Positions 1-6,878 of a stretch of 11,642 bases of DNA are shown here, in pieces. The stretch lies in assembly GCA_946404295.1 (NCBI GenBank), contig CAMJDE010000033.1:1-11642 (forward strand), in the 5' to 3' direction. How positions within the stretch are numbered: the stretch's first letter is position 1; each line of letters begins with the position of its first letter. This DNA is from an uncultured Clostridia bacterium. GTDB taxonomy: Bacteria; Bacillota; Clostridia; Oscillospirales; CAG-272. The translations under genes and the position numbers were made by a program. The notes beneath the pieces are model-generated. The model had not been told where the DNA came from. It saw only the letters and a program-made list of their open reading frames with translations, and ran no database searches.

Positions 1-1
1 G

Positions 2-469
2 CGCGCGACGGTGATCCAGACCGCCAGCATCGCCGCCAACCTGTTCGGCGCCGATTTCGACCCCGCCGACCCCGAGAGTGAGGAGAACTATACCCCCTTC
101 CGCGCCTACGGCAGGGCAAAACTCTGCGATATCCTCTTCACCCGCGAACTGCAGTGCCGTTACGGCGATCGCGGGATCAACGCCGTCGCCTTCGAGCCCG
201 GCGTCGTCCGCACCAACTTCGCCTCCGAATCGACCCGGTTCGTCCGCTTCTGCTACCACACCCCGCTCAAGTACCTCTTCACCATCTCCCCGAAGCGAAG
301 CGCGCGCCGCCTGACCCGCCTTGCCCTCGGCGTCCCGGGCGCCGATTTTACCCCGGGCGAGGTTTACAGTTACAAGAAGCCCCTTCGCCTCAAATTCACC
401 GACCCCGACGGCGCCGCCGCCCGGACTCTCTTTGAGGCGTGCGAGGCGCGGCTCTCGAACTTCCTCTGA
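2..469 (+). CDS. Short-chain dehydrogenase/reductase (SDR), 3' part only
   Basis: The reading frame is already open at the left edge, so the N-terminal Rossmann half with the NAD(P)-binding TGxxxGxG motif lies outside the window. The visible part has the SDR catalytic core: a serine in the strand-5 context VIQTAS (codon 26-28) and the YxxxK motif YGRAK, with Tyr codon 107-109 and Lys codon 119-121. A proline-glycine turn follows (FEPGVVRTNF), typical of the region after helix 5. The look is that of retinol-dehydrogenase or protochlorophyllide-reductase-like SDRs, which are NAD(P)-dependent oxidoreductases of uncertain substrate. A GTG at position 11 is in frame but lies inside the conserved strand 5, so it is not a real start. 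No terminator is visible before the next promoter, which begins 16 bases after the stop. The family is clear; the substrate cannot be told. Confidence 0.85.
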   Translation, partial: RATVIQTASIAANLFGADFDPADPESEENYTPFRAYGRAKLCDILFTRELQCRYGDRGINAVAFEPGVVRTNFASESTRFVRFCYHTPLKYLFTISPKRSARRLTRLALGVPGADFTPGEVYSYKKPLRLKFTDPDGAAARTLFEACEARLSNFL

Positions 470-485
470 AAATGGCGGCGATCAC

Positions 486-514
486 TTGACAACGCCCCCG
501 AATAATGTTAATAT
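486..514 (+). promoter_or_regulatory. Sigma-A promoter of the aminotransferase gene
   Basis: A perfect -35 box TTGACA (486-491) is followed by a 17-base spacer and the -10 box TAATAT (509-514). Transcription would start near 521, giving a leader of about 70 bases before the ATG at 592. The A+T-rich stretch stands out against the G+C-rich surroundings. Confidence 0.75.
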
Positions 515-518
515 TATT
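501..518. promoter_or_regulatory. Possible operator: dyad overlapping the -10 box
   Basis: AATAATGTTAATATTATT is an 18-base inverted repeat, symmetric except for one base pair (G507 against T512). It covers the whole -10 box (509-514) and part of the spacer, where a dimeric repressor would block RNA polymerase. No regulator gene is adjacent, and an A+T-rich promoter can be palindromic by chance, so this is a candidate only. Confidence 0.35.
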
Positions 519-591
519 ACTTGATTAGTCTTTTCATTTGCAAAGAGTCTCTCCCCCGAAACGAATACGATACGACGTAAGAGGTTATACT

Positions 592-1800
592 ATGGTACAT
601 TGTTCCGACAGACTCGAACACGTTCATTCCGACATCCGCGGGCCGCTCTATCAGGAGGCGCTGCGTATGGAAGCCGAGGGGACGAACGTCCTCAAACTGA
701 ATACCGGTAACCCGGGACGATTCGGCTTTACGCTCCCGAACTCGGTGCGGCAGGCGCTCGCCCTGCACATCGACGAGGCGGTGCCCTACTGCGACGTCCG
801 CGGGATGGCGACGGCGCGCAGCGTCATCTGCACCTATCACATCGGGCGCGGACTGCAGGGCATTATGCCGAACGACGTCTTCATCTGCAACGGCGTCAGC
901 GAGGCGGCGTCGATGCTGATGAACTCGCTGATCGGCACCAACGACGAACTGCTGCTCCCGACTCCGTGCTACTCGCTCTGGAGCAATAACGCCTACCTCT
1001 GCGGCGGCAAGCCGGTCTTTTACCGCTGCGACCCGAACAATCATTGGAACCCCGACGTCGACGACATCAAGAGCAAGATCACCCCGCATACCAAGGCGAT
1101 CCTGATCATCAACCCGAACAACCCGACGGGCGCCGTCTATTCGCACGACACCCTCGTCGCGATCGCCGATATCGCGCGGAAAAACCACCTCGTCCTTCTG
1201 TCCGACGAGATCTACGACCGGCTCGTGATGGACGGACTGCGCTTCGAGTCGATCGGCGCGATCGCGCCCGACGTCCCCTGCGTCACCTTCAACGGTCTCT
1301 CGAAGAGCCACATCATCTGCGGCTTCCGCTGCGGCTGGATGGTCTTTTCCGGACCGAAGGGCGAACTCGACGAGGTCAAGAACGGCGTGATGAAACTCGC
1401 GTCGATGCGTCTCTGCGGCAACGCCCTGACCCAACTCGTCATTCCCGCCGCCCTGGTCGACAGCGAGAGCACCCGCGAAATGATCCTGCCCGGCGGGCGC
1501 CTCTACGAACAGAGACGCGCCACGATGGAGGGGCTCGACAAGATCGACGGCGTGTTCTACGAACCCAGCCGCGCGGCGTTCTACCTCTTCCCGGGGCTTG
1601 AAAAAGACAAGTTCACCTTCAAGGACGGGCAGGATTTCGCGATGAAGTTTCTGCACGAGGCAAACGTCCTCGTCATTCCCGGCAGCGGCTTCGACTGGAC
1701 CGAGGATCTCCGTTTCCGGATCGTGATGCTCCCCGATCCCGACACGCTCACCAAGGCGATGAAGGACCTCAAACACTTCTTGAACCACCACAGAAGATAA
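592..1800 (+). CDS. alaA: AlaA-type glutamate-pyruvate aminotransferase (class I/II, PLP-dependent)
   Basis: This is a cytosolic PLP enzyme predicted to move the amino group of glutamate to pyruvate, making alanine and 2-oxoglutarate. It has 402 residues, the usual size for AlaA. It resembles E. coli AlaA along its length from memory: DIRGP (14-18), LKLNTGNP (34-41), YCDVRG (67-72), INPNNPTGAVYS (173-184), MRLC (272-275) and GGRLYEQR (301-308). Expected catalytic residues are Asp205 (pyridine nitrogen) and Tyr208 in DEIYD, Lys238 (Schiff base) in GLSKS, and Arg376 in FRIVMLP, which binds the substrate carboxylate. The ATG at 592 is chosen because AGAGG (580-584) lies 7 bases upstream and the AlaA-like N-terminus begins there; an in-frame TTG at 538 lacks such a site. 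It has its own promoter at 486. Exact amino-acid specificity within this subgroup is inferred. Confidence 0.92.
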   Translation: MVHCSDRLEHVHSDIRGPLYQEALRMEAEGTNVLKLNTGNPGRFGFTLPNSVRQALALHIDEAVPYCDVRGMATARSVICTYHIGRGLQGIMPNDVFICNGVSEAASMLMNSLIGTNDELLLPTPCYSLWSNNAYLCGGKPVFYRCDPNNHWNPDVDDIKSKITPHTKAILIINPNNPTGAVYSHDTLVAIADIARKNHLVLLSDEIYDRLVMDGLRFESIGAIAPDVPCVTFNGLSKSHIICGFRCGWMVFSGPKGELDEVKNGVMKLASMRLCGNALTQLVIPAALVDSESTREMILPGGRLYEQRRATMEGLDKIDGVFYEPSRAAFYLFPGLEKDKFTFKDGQDFAMKFLHEANVLVIPGSGFDWTEDLRFRIVMLPDPDTLTKAMKDLKHFLNHHRR

Positions 1801-1836
1801 GATCGCATTCGCGTTCCACCCGAAAAGCCGCAAAAA

Positions 1837-1865
1837 CCCCCTCGCCTCCGGCGGCGGAGCGGGGG
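1837..1865 (+). other. Strong bulged hairpin between the aminotransferase and phosphomutase genes
   Basis: The arms CCCCC-T-CG-C-CTCCG (1837-1850) and CGGAG-CGGGGG (1855-1865) can form about 11 G/C-rich pairs with two single-base bulges and a GCGG loop. No T-run follows, so it is not a standard intrinsic terminator. It could slow polymerase, protect a transcript end, or set the ratio of the two messages. No separate promoter is evident before the next gene, so read-through is likely. Confidence 0.4.
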
Positions 1866-1914
1866 AGCCGGGCAAGCGACGCCGCACATTCTAACGAAAC
1901 CGAGGTCAAACCGG

Positions 1915-3594
1915 ATGGATCGGAAAGACTACCTTGCAAAATACGAGAACTGGAAGAAAAACGCCATTGAACTCTCGGAGGAACTCGCGAAAATGACCGA
2001 CGCCGAGATCGAGGAGGCGTTCTACCGCGATCTCGAATTCGGCACGGGCGGGCTTCGCGGCGTGATCGGCGCGGGCACCAACCGGATGAACGTCTATACC
2101 GTCGCGAAGGCGTCGCAGGGGCTTGCCAACTACGTCAATAAGACCTATCCCGCCACCCCGAAGATCGCCGTCGCCTACGACAGCCGGATCAAATCCGACC
2201 TCTTCAGCCGCGTCGCGTCCGAGGTGTTCGCCGCGAACGGGCTGACCGTCTATCTCTACCCGGAACTGATGCCGACCCCCGCGCTCTCCTTCGCCGTCCG
2301 CTATTTCGGCTGCTCCGCCGGCGTCGTCGTCACGGCGTCGCACAACCCCTCGAAATACAACGGCTACAAGGTCTACGGACCCGACGGATGCCAGATCACG
2401 ACCGAGGGAGCCGAGGCGGTGCTCTCCGAGATCGAGCGGCTTGACGTTTTCGCCGACGTTTCGCGCGGCGACTTCGACGTGTTTCTTTCTGCGGGAAAGA
2501 TCAAGTATATCGGCGAGGATTGCGTCACCGCTTTCCTGGACGCCGTGAAGGGGCAATCGGTCCTCTTCGGCGACGAGATCGACCGCGACGTCGCGATCGT
2601 CTATACTCCCCTCAACGGCACGGGGCGCAAGCCCGTCACGCGGATCCTGCGCGAGAGCGGCTTCACCAACGTCACCGTCGTCAAGGAACAGGAGGAACCC
2701 GACGGCAACTTCCCGACCTGCCCCTATCCGAACCCCGAGATCCGCGAGGCGCTCCGCCTCGGGCTCGAGTACGCCGATCGGCTCCACGCCGACCTGCTGC
2801 TCGCGACCGACCCCGACGCCGACCGCGTGGGGATCGCCGTCCGCGACGGAGAGGGAATGAAACTCCTGACCGGAAACGAGACCGGGATGCTGCTCCTTGA
2901 CTATATCGCGAGCCAGCGCGCCCGCCATGGCAAGATGCCCGCCGATCCCGTGATGATCAAGACCATCGTCACGATCGATATGGCGGAGCGGATCGCCGCG
3001 CACTACGGGATCCGCACGGTCAACGTCCTGACCGGTTTCAAGTTTATCGGCGAGCAGATCGGTCTGCTCGAAAAAGCGGGTCACGCCGACAGTTATCTCT
3101 TCGGCTTTGAGGAGTCCTACGGCTATCTGTCGGGCGCCTACGTCCGCGATAAGGACGCCGTCGACGGCGCCTTCCTGATCTGCGAGATGTTCGCCTACTA
3201 CCGCACCCGCGGGATCGGACTGCTCGAAAGACTGAACCAACTCTACGCCGAATACGGCACCTGCCTGAACACGCTCTATTCCTACGAGTTCGCCGGCGTC
3301 GCCGGATTTGCGAAGATGCAGGAGATCATGGCGACCCTTCGCCGGGGGCTTCCCGAGATCGCGGGCAACCGCGTCGAGCGCGCGCTCGACTACGCCGAGG
3401 GGCTCGACGGACTGCCGAAAGCCGACGTCCTGAAGTACTACCTCGCCGGCAACCGCTCGGTCGTCGTCCGCCCGTCGGGCACCGAGCCGAAGATCAAGAT
3501 TTATCTGTCGGTCAGCGCCAAGGATCGCCCGACGGCGGAGGCGACGTCGCGCGACCTGATCGCCGATATTGAACGGCGCCTGTCGCTGAAATAA
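1915..3594 (+). CDS. Alpha-D-phosphohexomutase (phosphoglucomutase/phosphomannomutase, PGM2-like)
   Basis: This enzyme interconverts sugar 1- and 6-phosphates, probably glucose-1-P and glucose-6-P, linking glycolysis to glycogen and cell-wall sugar nucleotides in the cytosol. It has 559 residues, matching the long PGM2/PgcA-like branch of the superfamily. All four signature loops are present: TASHNPSKYNGYK (140-152) with phospho-Ser142; the Mg-binding loop DPDADR (300-305 region); the sugar-binding loop GFEESYGY (397-404); and the C-terminal phosphate-binding loop RPSGTEPK (519-526). The N-terminal FGTGGLRG (42-49) is also typical. The start ATG at 1915 follows GAGGT (1902-1906) by 8 bases. 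No promoter is obvious in the 114-base gap, so it is probably co-transcribed with the aminotransferase. It ends with a strong terminator at 3620. Glucose versus mannose preference cannot be settled by eye. Confidence 0.93.
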   Translation: MDRKDYLAKYENWKKNAIELSEELAKMTDAEIEEAFYRDLEFGTGGLRGVIGAGTNRMNVYTVAKASQGLANYVNKTYPATPKIAVAYDSRIKSDLFSRVASEVFAANGLTVYLYPELMPTPALSFAVRYFGCSAGVVVTASHNPSKYNGYKVYGPDGCQITTEGAEAVLSEIERLDVFADVSRGDFDVFLSAGKIKYIGEDCVTAFLDAVKGQSVLFGDEIDRDVAIVYTPLNGTGRKPVTRILRESGFTNVTVVKEQEEPDGNFPTCPYPNPEIREALRLGLEYADRLHADLLLATDPDADRVGIAVRDGEGMKLLTGNETGMLLLDYIASQRARHGKMPADPVMIKTIVTIDMAERIAAHYGIRTVNVLTGFKFIGEQIGLLEKAGHADSYLFGFEESYGYLSGAYVRDKDAVDGAFLICEMFAYYRTRGIGLLERLNQLYAEYGTCLNTLYSYEFAGVAGFAKMQEIMATLRRGLPEIAGNRVERALDYAEGLDGLPKADVLKYYLAGNRSVVVRPSGTEPKIKIYLSVSAKDRPTAEATSRDLIADIERRLSLK

Positions 3595-3619
3595 GCCGAC
3601 GCACCTTGCTTTTCAAAAG

Positions 3620-3651
3620 AAAAAGCCGTGATGCTGCATCACGGCTTTTTT
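3620..3651 (+). terminator. Intrinsic terminator after the phosphomutase gene
   Basis: A perfect 9-bp stem GCCGTGATG (3625-3633) / CATCACGGC (3637-3645) has a CTG loop, preceded by an A-run and followed by TTTTTT. It sits 25 bases after the stop codon. The A-run/T-run pairing extends the stem to about 14 bp. Confidence 0.93.
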
Positions 3652-3735
3652 CATGCGCTTCAATCGCTCCGCGGTCGCCCGTTTGGATCGGGAAGAGTGG
3701 ATAGAATTCGCGGTTATATGTATATTCGTCTTATC

Positions 3736-3764
3736 TTGACATATTTAAGCAATTGTGTTACAAT
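3736..3764 (+). promoter_or_regulatory. Sigma-A promoter of the lipoprotein gene
   Basis: A perfect -35 box TTGACA (3736-3741), a 17-base spacer and the -10 box TACAAT (3759-3764) predict a start near 3771. That leaves a leader of about 110 bases before the GTG start at 3882. I see no riboswitch-like fold in the leader. The stretch between the upstream terminator and this promoter (3652-3735) shows nothing recognisable. Confidence 0.75.
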
Positions 3765-3766
3765 TG
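3750..3766. promoter_or_regulatory. Possible operator: perfect dyad overlapping the -10 box
   Basis: CAATTGT-GTT-ACAATTG is a 17-base dyad with perfect 7-base arms and a 3-base centre. It covers the whole -10 box. The form fits a site for a dimeric repressor. No regulator gene is adjacent, so the binding protein is unknown. Confidence 0.45.
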
Positions 3767-3881
3767 TTGTACCGTGACGACGGCGACGAGTTCCGAAACG
3801 TTTTCACCGACAATCGGGGACGACGCCGAACGTGAGTATTTGGATTAAAAAATGTATGGTTCATTCAGGAGGAATCTCACC

Positions 3882-4757
3882 GTGAAAAGGCATCTTTCGT
3901 TATTCTGCGTCGCCGTTCTCGTTCTTTCGCTCGTTCTGACCGGGTGCGTCAATCACACCAAATGCGGGGTGGGCGTTACGACGGACTCGAGTGAATGGGA
4001 ACCTTCGGGCACCTATTCAGAGATCCGGGAGGATCAGGTGGAGCAGTACGTCGACCGTATTGAAAGACTGATTTATGTCCTCAACGGAAAGAACACCGTT
4101 TCGACTGCGACGGTTACGGAAACCGACGAAGAGACCCACGAGGAGACCGTCACGATCGACACGACCTTGGTGGACTGCTCGGAGTCAGGCAATCTGAAAA
4201 TCTGCGAGACCCTGACCGTGAAAAAGACGACAGGCGAAGGGGTTTGGGAACTGACCATCGTCGGGTATATGCAGGAAAAGAGCGATACAGCGATGGTCGA
4301 GATCAGCGGCTCCGCGCCGGGAGAAAGCGCGTATTCGTTCAAGGGGACCGTAAATATGACCGCTTTGAGCTATATTCCGAACGCTGCCGCAGGGTTCGAC
4401 CCTGAATCCCTGCTTCAAAATCTGACGGGGGCGCTCGAGGACGTTCTGGACAACAACGACGGAACCCATGTCTTCGTGGACGGCAACCTGATAAAAGCCT
4501 CGATCCAAAAGCCGAAGGAATGGGTGTCGATGACGGGCGAGTTTTCCGCGACGCTCGACCCGAGCACGTTTGTCTGCCGGGGGCGCAGTACCCTCCGTTA
4601 CGAGGGTTTATTAAATGAAATACTGGAGGGCGAATCCCACCTGACGAACGATACGGTGACCATTCCGACCTCGGGATACAGTCGGCACCTGTCCGACTCC
4701 GAGTTCGTGGAGGTTCTGGAAACCTATCTGGAGCTCGGGAACCGGCTTTGGAATTGA
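3882..4757 (+). CDS. Predicted lipoprotein of unknown function
   Basis: The 291-residue product begins with a classic lipoprotein signal: Lys2-Arg3, a hydrophobic core (residues 5-19) and the lipobox LVLTGC with Cys22. It should therefore be exported, lipidated and anchored on the outer face of the membrane. The GTG at 3882 is preferred: AGGAGG (3867-3872) lies 9 bases upstream, and it puts the signal right at the N-terminus. The ATG at 3852 would add ten residues without a good ribosome site. After the signal comes an acidic region (about 35-60), a Thr/Glu-rich segment (about 73-95), then alternating polar-hydrophobic strands that look beta-rich, and a C-terminal helix (about 271-288). I do not recognise the family and see no enzymatic motif. 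It stands alone between a promoter and a terminator. Confidence 0.85.
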   Translation: MKRHLSLFCVAVLVLSLVLTGCVNHTKCGVGVTTDSSEWEPSGTYSEIREDQVEQYVDRIERLIYVLNGKNTVSTATVTETDEETHEETVTIDTTLVDCSESGNLKICETLTVKKTTGEGVWELTIVGYMQEKSDTAMVEISGSAPGESAYSFKGTVNMTALSYIPNAAAGFDPESLLQNLTGALEDVLDNNDGTHVFVDGNLIKASIQKPKEWVSMTGEFSATLDPSTFVCRGRSTLRYEGLLNEILEGESHLTNDTVTIPTSGYSRHLSDSEFVEVLETYLELGNRLWN

Positions 4758-4796
4758 TTCCGGCATCGGAGAACGCGACGACTGAAACCGATCAAA

Positions 4797-4820
4797 AAAG
4801 AAGGGGGAAGCCCCTTCTTT
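4797..4820. terminator. Bidirectional intrinsic terminator between convergent genes
   Basis: The 10-bp stem AAAGAAGGGG (4797-4806) / CCCCTTCTTT (4811-4820) has a GAAG loop. On the + strand it is followed by CTTT. Read on the - strand the tail is a run of six T, a better terminator. It lies 39 bases after the lipoprotein stop and 2 bases beyond the stop of the membrane protein on the opposite strand, so it can serve both genes. Confidence 0.8.
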
Positions 4821-4822
4821 CT

Positions 4823-5350
4823 TTACGGTAAGCCGAAACCCCCGGTCAAGGGATCCGAAAACAGGGAGATCCGCGGAGGAAAGAACGTGAAGACCCAGAA
4901 CAGAACGGCAAACGAACACAGCACAAGAAACGCCCCGCCGTCGGACGAACACCGCGCGTCACCGTTCCTAAACCGCCGCGTTTCGTAGAGGAACGCCCCC
5001 GCCGCCGCAAGAAAGAACGTCGCGATATTCACCCAATCGGGCGTTTTGCCGAAAACGCCGTTCAGCGTGTAGTAGAGCCCCGGGATCAGAACGATCCCCC
5101 GGAGGATCCCGCGCAGTTTGACGCACCAAAACGCCCCGTCGTCCTTGAAAAACCGACTTTCAACCAGAGCGAAGGCAAACGCCGGAAAGAAAAACAGTTT
5201 CATATGCTCGAAGGTCGACTCGTTCACGCTCCCGAACAGCGCCGCCAAGCGGCTCCCGCCGCTCCAACCGTAGACGAAGTGCAAGAGCGCCCCGAGAAAA
5301 ACCGTAACCGCGTATCCCAAGAGTTGCCACGTAACAACCGACCGTTTCAT
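4823..5350 (-). CDS. DUF6512-like multi-pass membrane protein
   Basis: The 175-residue protein is very hydrophobic, with about five predicted membrane segments (near residues 9-27, 51-64, 81-97, 105-122 and 139-157). The block FGSVNESTFEHMKLFFFP (39-56) between segments 1 and 2, and the C-terminal PPRISLFSDP (158-167), match what I recall of the DUF6512 family common in Clostridia; its role is unknown. The start ATG (complement of 5348-5350) has only a weak purine-rich site upstream (GGCGACGGGT), so expression may be low. It is the only minus-strand gene here, divergent from the HEPN gene and convergent with the lipoprotein gene. A clear promoter was not found; the G+C-rich palindrome CCCGCGCGGG (5391-5400) lies in the shared upstream gap. 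The family call is from memory of sequence pattern. Confidence 0.8.
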   Translation of the reverse strand: MKRSVVTWQLLGYAVTVFLGALLHFVYGWSGGSRLAALFGSVNESTFEHMKLFFFPAFAFALVESRFFKDDGAFWCVKLRGILRGIVLIPGLYYTLNGVFGKTPDWVNIATFFLAAAGAFLYETRRFRNGDARCSSDGGAFLVLCSFAVLFWVFTFFPPRISLFSDPLTGGFGLP

Positions 5351-5410
5351 ACCCGTCGCCCGAAAAGAAGTCGGAAGAGTGTATGCAACACCCGCGCGGG
5401 ATATGAAACG

Positions 5411-5442
5411 CTTGCAAAAAGCAGGAAGAAGTGGTATACTGA
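5411..5442 (+). promoter_or_regulatory. Extended -10 promoter of the HEPN gene
   Basis: TTGCAA (5412-5417), a 17-base spacer and TATACT (5435-5440) preceded by TGG form an extended -10 promoter. Transcription would start near 5447, giving a very short leader of under 20 bases before the start codon. The layout is almost the same as the recQ promoter at 7536-7567. Confidence 0.7.
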
Positions 5443-5464
5443 TTGTAAAAAAACCGGAGTATGT

Positions 5465-6586
5465 ATGATGGATGAAAAGACGTTTGCTGATTTTTTAAAA
5501 AAACAGAGTAGACTAATAACACCAACGATAAAAGAGGCTATTGAGGAACAGATGAGACTAAGGTCTATTTGCGACGAAAAGCAACGATACTTTTACAAAT
5601 TGGAAGATCATTATCGCGAGCTTTTTTCTCAAGGAGTTCAATTATTATTTGAGCAACATCCGGAAGTGCGTGAAATGCTACCGGACGAGGAAACAAAGGT
5701 TGGAGCAATCAAGGCAATAATTGAGAAAGTATTCAACCCAGACAGGAATTACAAAACCATAACCGAGTTGATGAAAACAATTCCTCAACTGGTAGAAACC
5801 GATCAAATGAACGTGGAAATAGGGAAAGCATGTTTTGAATACTTTGAGGCGTTCCGTAGTTTAACAGAAAGGATTAATCAGGACAGGAAAAGACTGTTTT
5901 CCCCAGAATACCTAAAAAGAATGGAGGAATTAGCTGACGAAGGCGTGATCATGTTCTTTCTCGAAACTCCGGATTATCCGTTACTTGAGAAGGAATGCGA
6001 TGCTGATTATGTGTTGGATTCGTTCATTTTTGAAAACTATACGGGCACACGTTCTTTGCTGTATTCTATCATGGCAATGCAAAATGTAGGTGATTCAATG
6101 CGGAGAAAGCAGGAAGATATTTATTCTGCAGTAAACAATATGATGAAAGGAAATCAGCGTACTGCAGCAAGAGATTGGTTTGCGCTTCTAGAAAGTGAAC
6201 ACAAAAAATGCGCAAATGTTTTTGAAGGTTTTTGGGAAAAAGAAAGGACATTCAAAAACGGTTTTCAACGATCTCAAAAGATACAAGATCTTTTGAATCG
6301 TTCAATTGATACCGAATGGGAAGAAAAAGCGTGGGCGAAGATCGATTCGTATTATGCGAAAATAACAAGTCGCGAAACAATTGATGGAGTTATTAATCGA
6401 AACGCAATTGTTCACGGAGACTATGGTCGCGATGAAATGGACGTGTCTGCAAGAGACGTTGTAAAACTGATGTTGATGTGGTTAAATATGCGATTGATAG
6501 CGGATTATTATTGCAATTTGGAAGAGTATTACGAGAACAAGATTACTATAATCCCTTATTTGTGTTCGTTGTTTCCAGAGAGTTGA
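5465..6586 (+). CDS. HEPN-domain protein, predicted ribonuclease (possible toxin or phage-defence effector)
   Basis: The 373-residue soluble protein is mostly helical by eye. The C-terminal part carries RNAIVHGDY, with Arg312 and His317 forming the R-x4-H motif that marks catalytically competent HEPN domains. HEPN proteins are usually metal-independent RNases used by toxin-antitoxin, abortive-infection and CRISPR effectors. The N-terminal 300 residues contain long charged helices (about 20-60, 125-160 and 205-275) and no family I recognise; they may sense or bind a partner. Start: ATG 5465, with ATG 5468 an equal choice since GGAG (5456-5459) is 5 or 8 bases away. The frame stays open to 5204, but that part overlaps the opposite gene and precedes the promoter. 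Codon use is visibly A+T-rich (AAA, AAT, ATT, AGA, TTA), unlike the neighbours, pointing to horizontal acquisition. The HEPN call rests on the motif and C-terminal helix pattern; target and trigger are unknown. Confidence 0.75.
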   Translation: MMDEKTFADFLKKQSRLITPTIKEAIEEQMRLRSICDEKQRYFYKLEDHYRELFSQGVQLLFEQHPEVREMLPDEETKVGAIKAIIEKVFNPDRNYKTITELMKTIPQLVETDQMNVEIGKACFEYFEAFRSLTERINQDRKRLFSPEYLKRMEELADEGVIMFFLETPDYPLLEKECDADYVLDSFIFENYTGTRSLLYSIMAMQNVGDSMRRKQEDIYSAVNNMMKGNQRTAARDWFALLESEHKKCANVFEGFWEKERTFKNGFQRSQKIQDLLNRSIDTEWEEKAWAKIDSYYAKITSRETIDGVINRNAIVHGDYGRDEMDVSARDVVKLMLMWLNMRLIADYYCNLEEYYENKITIIPYLCSLFPES

Positions 6587-6611
6587 CATTTTAATCTATT
6601 TGTGCTATCAT
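6583..6611 (+). promoter_or_regulatory. Promoter of the helix-turn-helix gene, starting inside the HEPN stop codon
   Basis: TTGACA (6583-6588) overlaps the TGA stop (6584-6586) of the HEPN gene. After a 17-base spacer comes TATCAT (6606-6611) preceded by TGC, an extended -10. The small regulator gene can thus be transcribed on its own, while read-through from the HEPN promoter is also possible because no terminator lies between. Confidence 0.7.
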
Positions 6612-6624
6612 AATCTTGCAATCT

Positions 6625-6646
6625 CTTAACCGAGGCAACGGCTAAG
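6625..6646 (+). promoter_or_regulatory. Dyad/hairpin in the leader of the helix-turn-helix gene
   Basis: CTTAACCG (6625-6632) and CGGCTAAG (6639-6646) are inverted repeats with 7 of 8 pairs, separated by six bases. The element lies just after the predicted transcription start and ends before the AGGAGG at 6650-6655. It could be an operator for the encoded regulator, or an RNA hairpin affecting translation. Confidence 0.35.
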
Positions 6647-6662
6647 GCCAGGAGGTTGTAAA

Positions 6663-6878
6663 ATGGAAACGAATCGCAAGATTAATTCCAAATTGGGCTC
6701 GTTTTTATGGCAATGTATTCGAAAATCCGGGATGACTTATGAAGCAGTTGCCGATGCACTCGGAGTAAGCACGCGGCTGATTGGATACTATTGCACGGGC
6801 GAACGAAAGCCCAGCCAAATCACATTGCTTCGCTTTATGCGAATTGCCAATGTCGAAACAAAGGATATCCCTTTTTGA
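6663..6878 (+). CDS. Small Cro/C1 (XRE) family DNA-binding protein
   Basis: The 71-residue protein is essentially one helix-turn-helix domain. The segment MTYEAVADALGVSTRLIGYY (24-43) has the XRE pattern: a scaffold helix, the turn at Gly34-Val35, and a recognition helix at 36-43, followed by GERKPSQITLLRFMRIANV, the usual last helices. It would bind an operator as a dimer. The AGGAGG (6650-6655) lies 7 bases before the ATG, an excellent site. It follows the HEPN gene by 76 bases, has its own promoter, and shares the A+T-rich composition. It may control the HEPN gene or act as its antitoxin partner, but there is no direct evidence. An ordinary stand-alone regulator remains possible. Confidence 0.85.
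   Translation: METNRKINSKLGSFLWQCIRKSGMTYEAVADALGVSTRLIGYYCTGERKPSQITLLRFMRIANVETKDIPF

Noticed and set aside
517..1887. Long minus-strand open frame opposite the aminotransferase gene
   Set aside because: High G+C third positions keep the antisense frame open. The product shows no family pattern, while the + strand encodes an unmistakable aminotransferase.
1906..3240. Minus-strand open frame opposite the phosphomutase gene
   Set aside because: It is a shadow of the conserved + strand gene, rich in Asp/Val/Arg/Gly from reversed codons, with no ribosome site or domain.
5391..5400. CCCGCGCGGG palindrome between the divergent genes
   Set aside because: It is a short perfect G+C palindrome, which is expected by chance in this composition; it does not line up with a convincing promoter on either strand.
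5204..5464. N-terminal extension of the HEPN reading frame
   Set aside because: This part overlaps the opposite membrane-protein gene, precedes the predicted promoter, and reads as low-complexity Arg/Pro sequence. The ATG at 5465 has a ribosome site.
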